From Chelydra serpentina (taxonomy: Eukaryota; Chordata; Testudines; Chelydridae): a stretch of 64,000 bases of DNA. Positions 63,596-64,000 of this stretch are shown one piece after another. The stretch is taken from assembly GCA_037349315.1 (NCBI GenBank), contig JBAIAC010000057.1, positions 14,105,501 through 14,169,500 of the forward strand. Direction: 5' to 3'. Under the pieces are notes generated by a model. The model was not told where the DNA came from, ran no database searches, and saw only the letters and a program-made list of their open reading frames with translations. Position 1 is the first letter of the stretch. Each line of letters begins with the position of its first letter. A program made the position numbers and the translations under genes.

Positions 63596-64000
63596 AGTTG
63601 CTTATTTGTAATTCTTTCCAATCGTACCCAGTATATTTGTGTGTCGAAAGGAATCACTCAGCCTGTTCTCAGCTCCCTGACACCAGATCCACGGCTTAGA
63701 TCCAACTCATCCTCACGTCCTGACCTGCTGTTAAAGGCCAGACTTGCTAGGACTCATTACAACCACACTCCTGGAGCCGCCTTCCAAGCCAGGTGTAATA
63801 ATCACAAAAACAGCCGCACAGACACCAGAAACCAGGGATTATTCAGCTACCAAACAGAAAACTCCCGGCCATGAGACTGGCATGCCCTGGCTCTGTCCAA
63901 CACCTGCCGCTGCTGATGGCACCCCTTACTTAGATTAGCGATTACAAAGAATACCAGCCGGTTTCCTGGCGCGGTTTTGCATTTGTGACCCCTTACTCCC
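63596..64000. other. no gene or repeat recognised
   Basis: Ordinary sequence to the window end. Confidence 0.4.

Overview
The window reads as gene-poor, GC-rich nuclear DNA of an amniote, most probably a turtle. The assignment rests on repeats: several CR1 LINE 3' ends, tRNA-derived SINEs that end in a CR1-like tail, CORE/MIR-type SINEs, and many short non-autonomous DNA transposons (MITEs) that I recognise from turtle, and partly crocodilian, genomes. The family recognition is from memory. The target-site duplications, terminal inverted repeats and tandem periods were read directly from the bases. I found no operon-like organisation, no ribosomal RNA, no CRISPR array, and no protein-coding gene or exon I can support. 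Most long open frames lie in tandem repeats or GC-rich DNA, where stop codons are rare.

Layout. 0.2-7 kb: a degenerate G-run tandem repeat, a strong CTCF-like motif (2561), a LINE reverse-transcriptase remnant that is still open for 142 codons (4936-5361), and a MITE ending in a hairpin with perfect 25-bp arms (6679-6737). 7-17 kb: a CR1 3' end, a 33/45-bp VNTR (10.9-11.7 kb), SINE remnants, MITEs and a 41-bp minisatellite. 17-29 kb: further MITEs, one rearranged by an apparent template switch (21.3 kb), a CR1 inserted into an older CR1 (23.4 kb), two more copies of a 124-bp MITE, a tRNA/CR1-tailed SINE and a CR1 with a 155-codon open remnant. 29-33 kb: a tRNA-Ser(GCT) pseudogene, then a 2.3-kb minisatellite of about 43-bp units containing a 905-bp higher-order duplication. 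33-43 kb: MITEs with exact 8-bp target duplications, a probable solo LTR (about 36.67-37.41 kb) and a tandem duplication of 695 bp whose copies differ at one base. 43-55 kb: hAT-like MITEs, SINEs, CR1 fragments, a CA-rich tract and a three-level nest in which a MITE sits in an LTR that sits in an older MITE (53.3-54.6 kb). 55-64 kb: mostly unrecognised DNA with scattered MITE and SINE copies and a last minisatellite (63.1-63.6 kb).

What works together here is a transposon community, not genes. CR1 elements presumably supplied the enzymes for the CR1-tailed SINE, and absent hAT-type transposases presumably mobilised the MITEs with 8-bp duplications. The window may be intergenic or part of large introns; the sequence alone does not decide. 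I did not find a previously undescribed functional system. The best leads are structural: the 695-bp duplication, the nested insertion, the 905-bp minisatellite block and the template-switch inversion.
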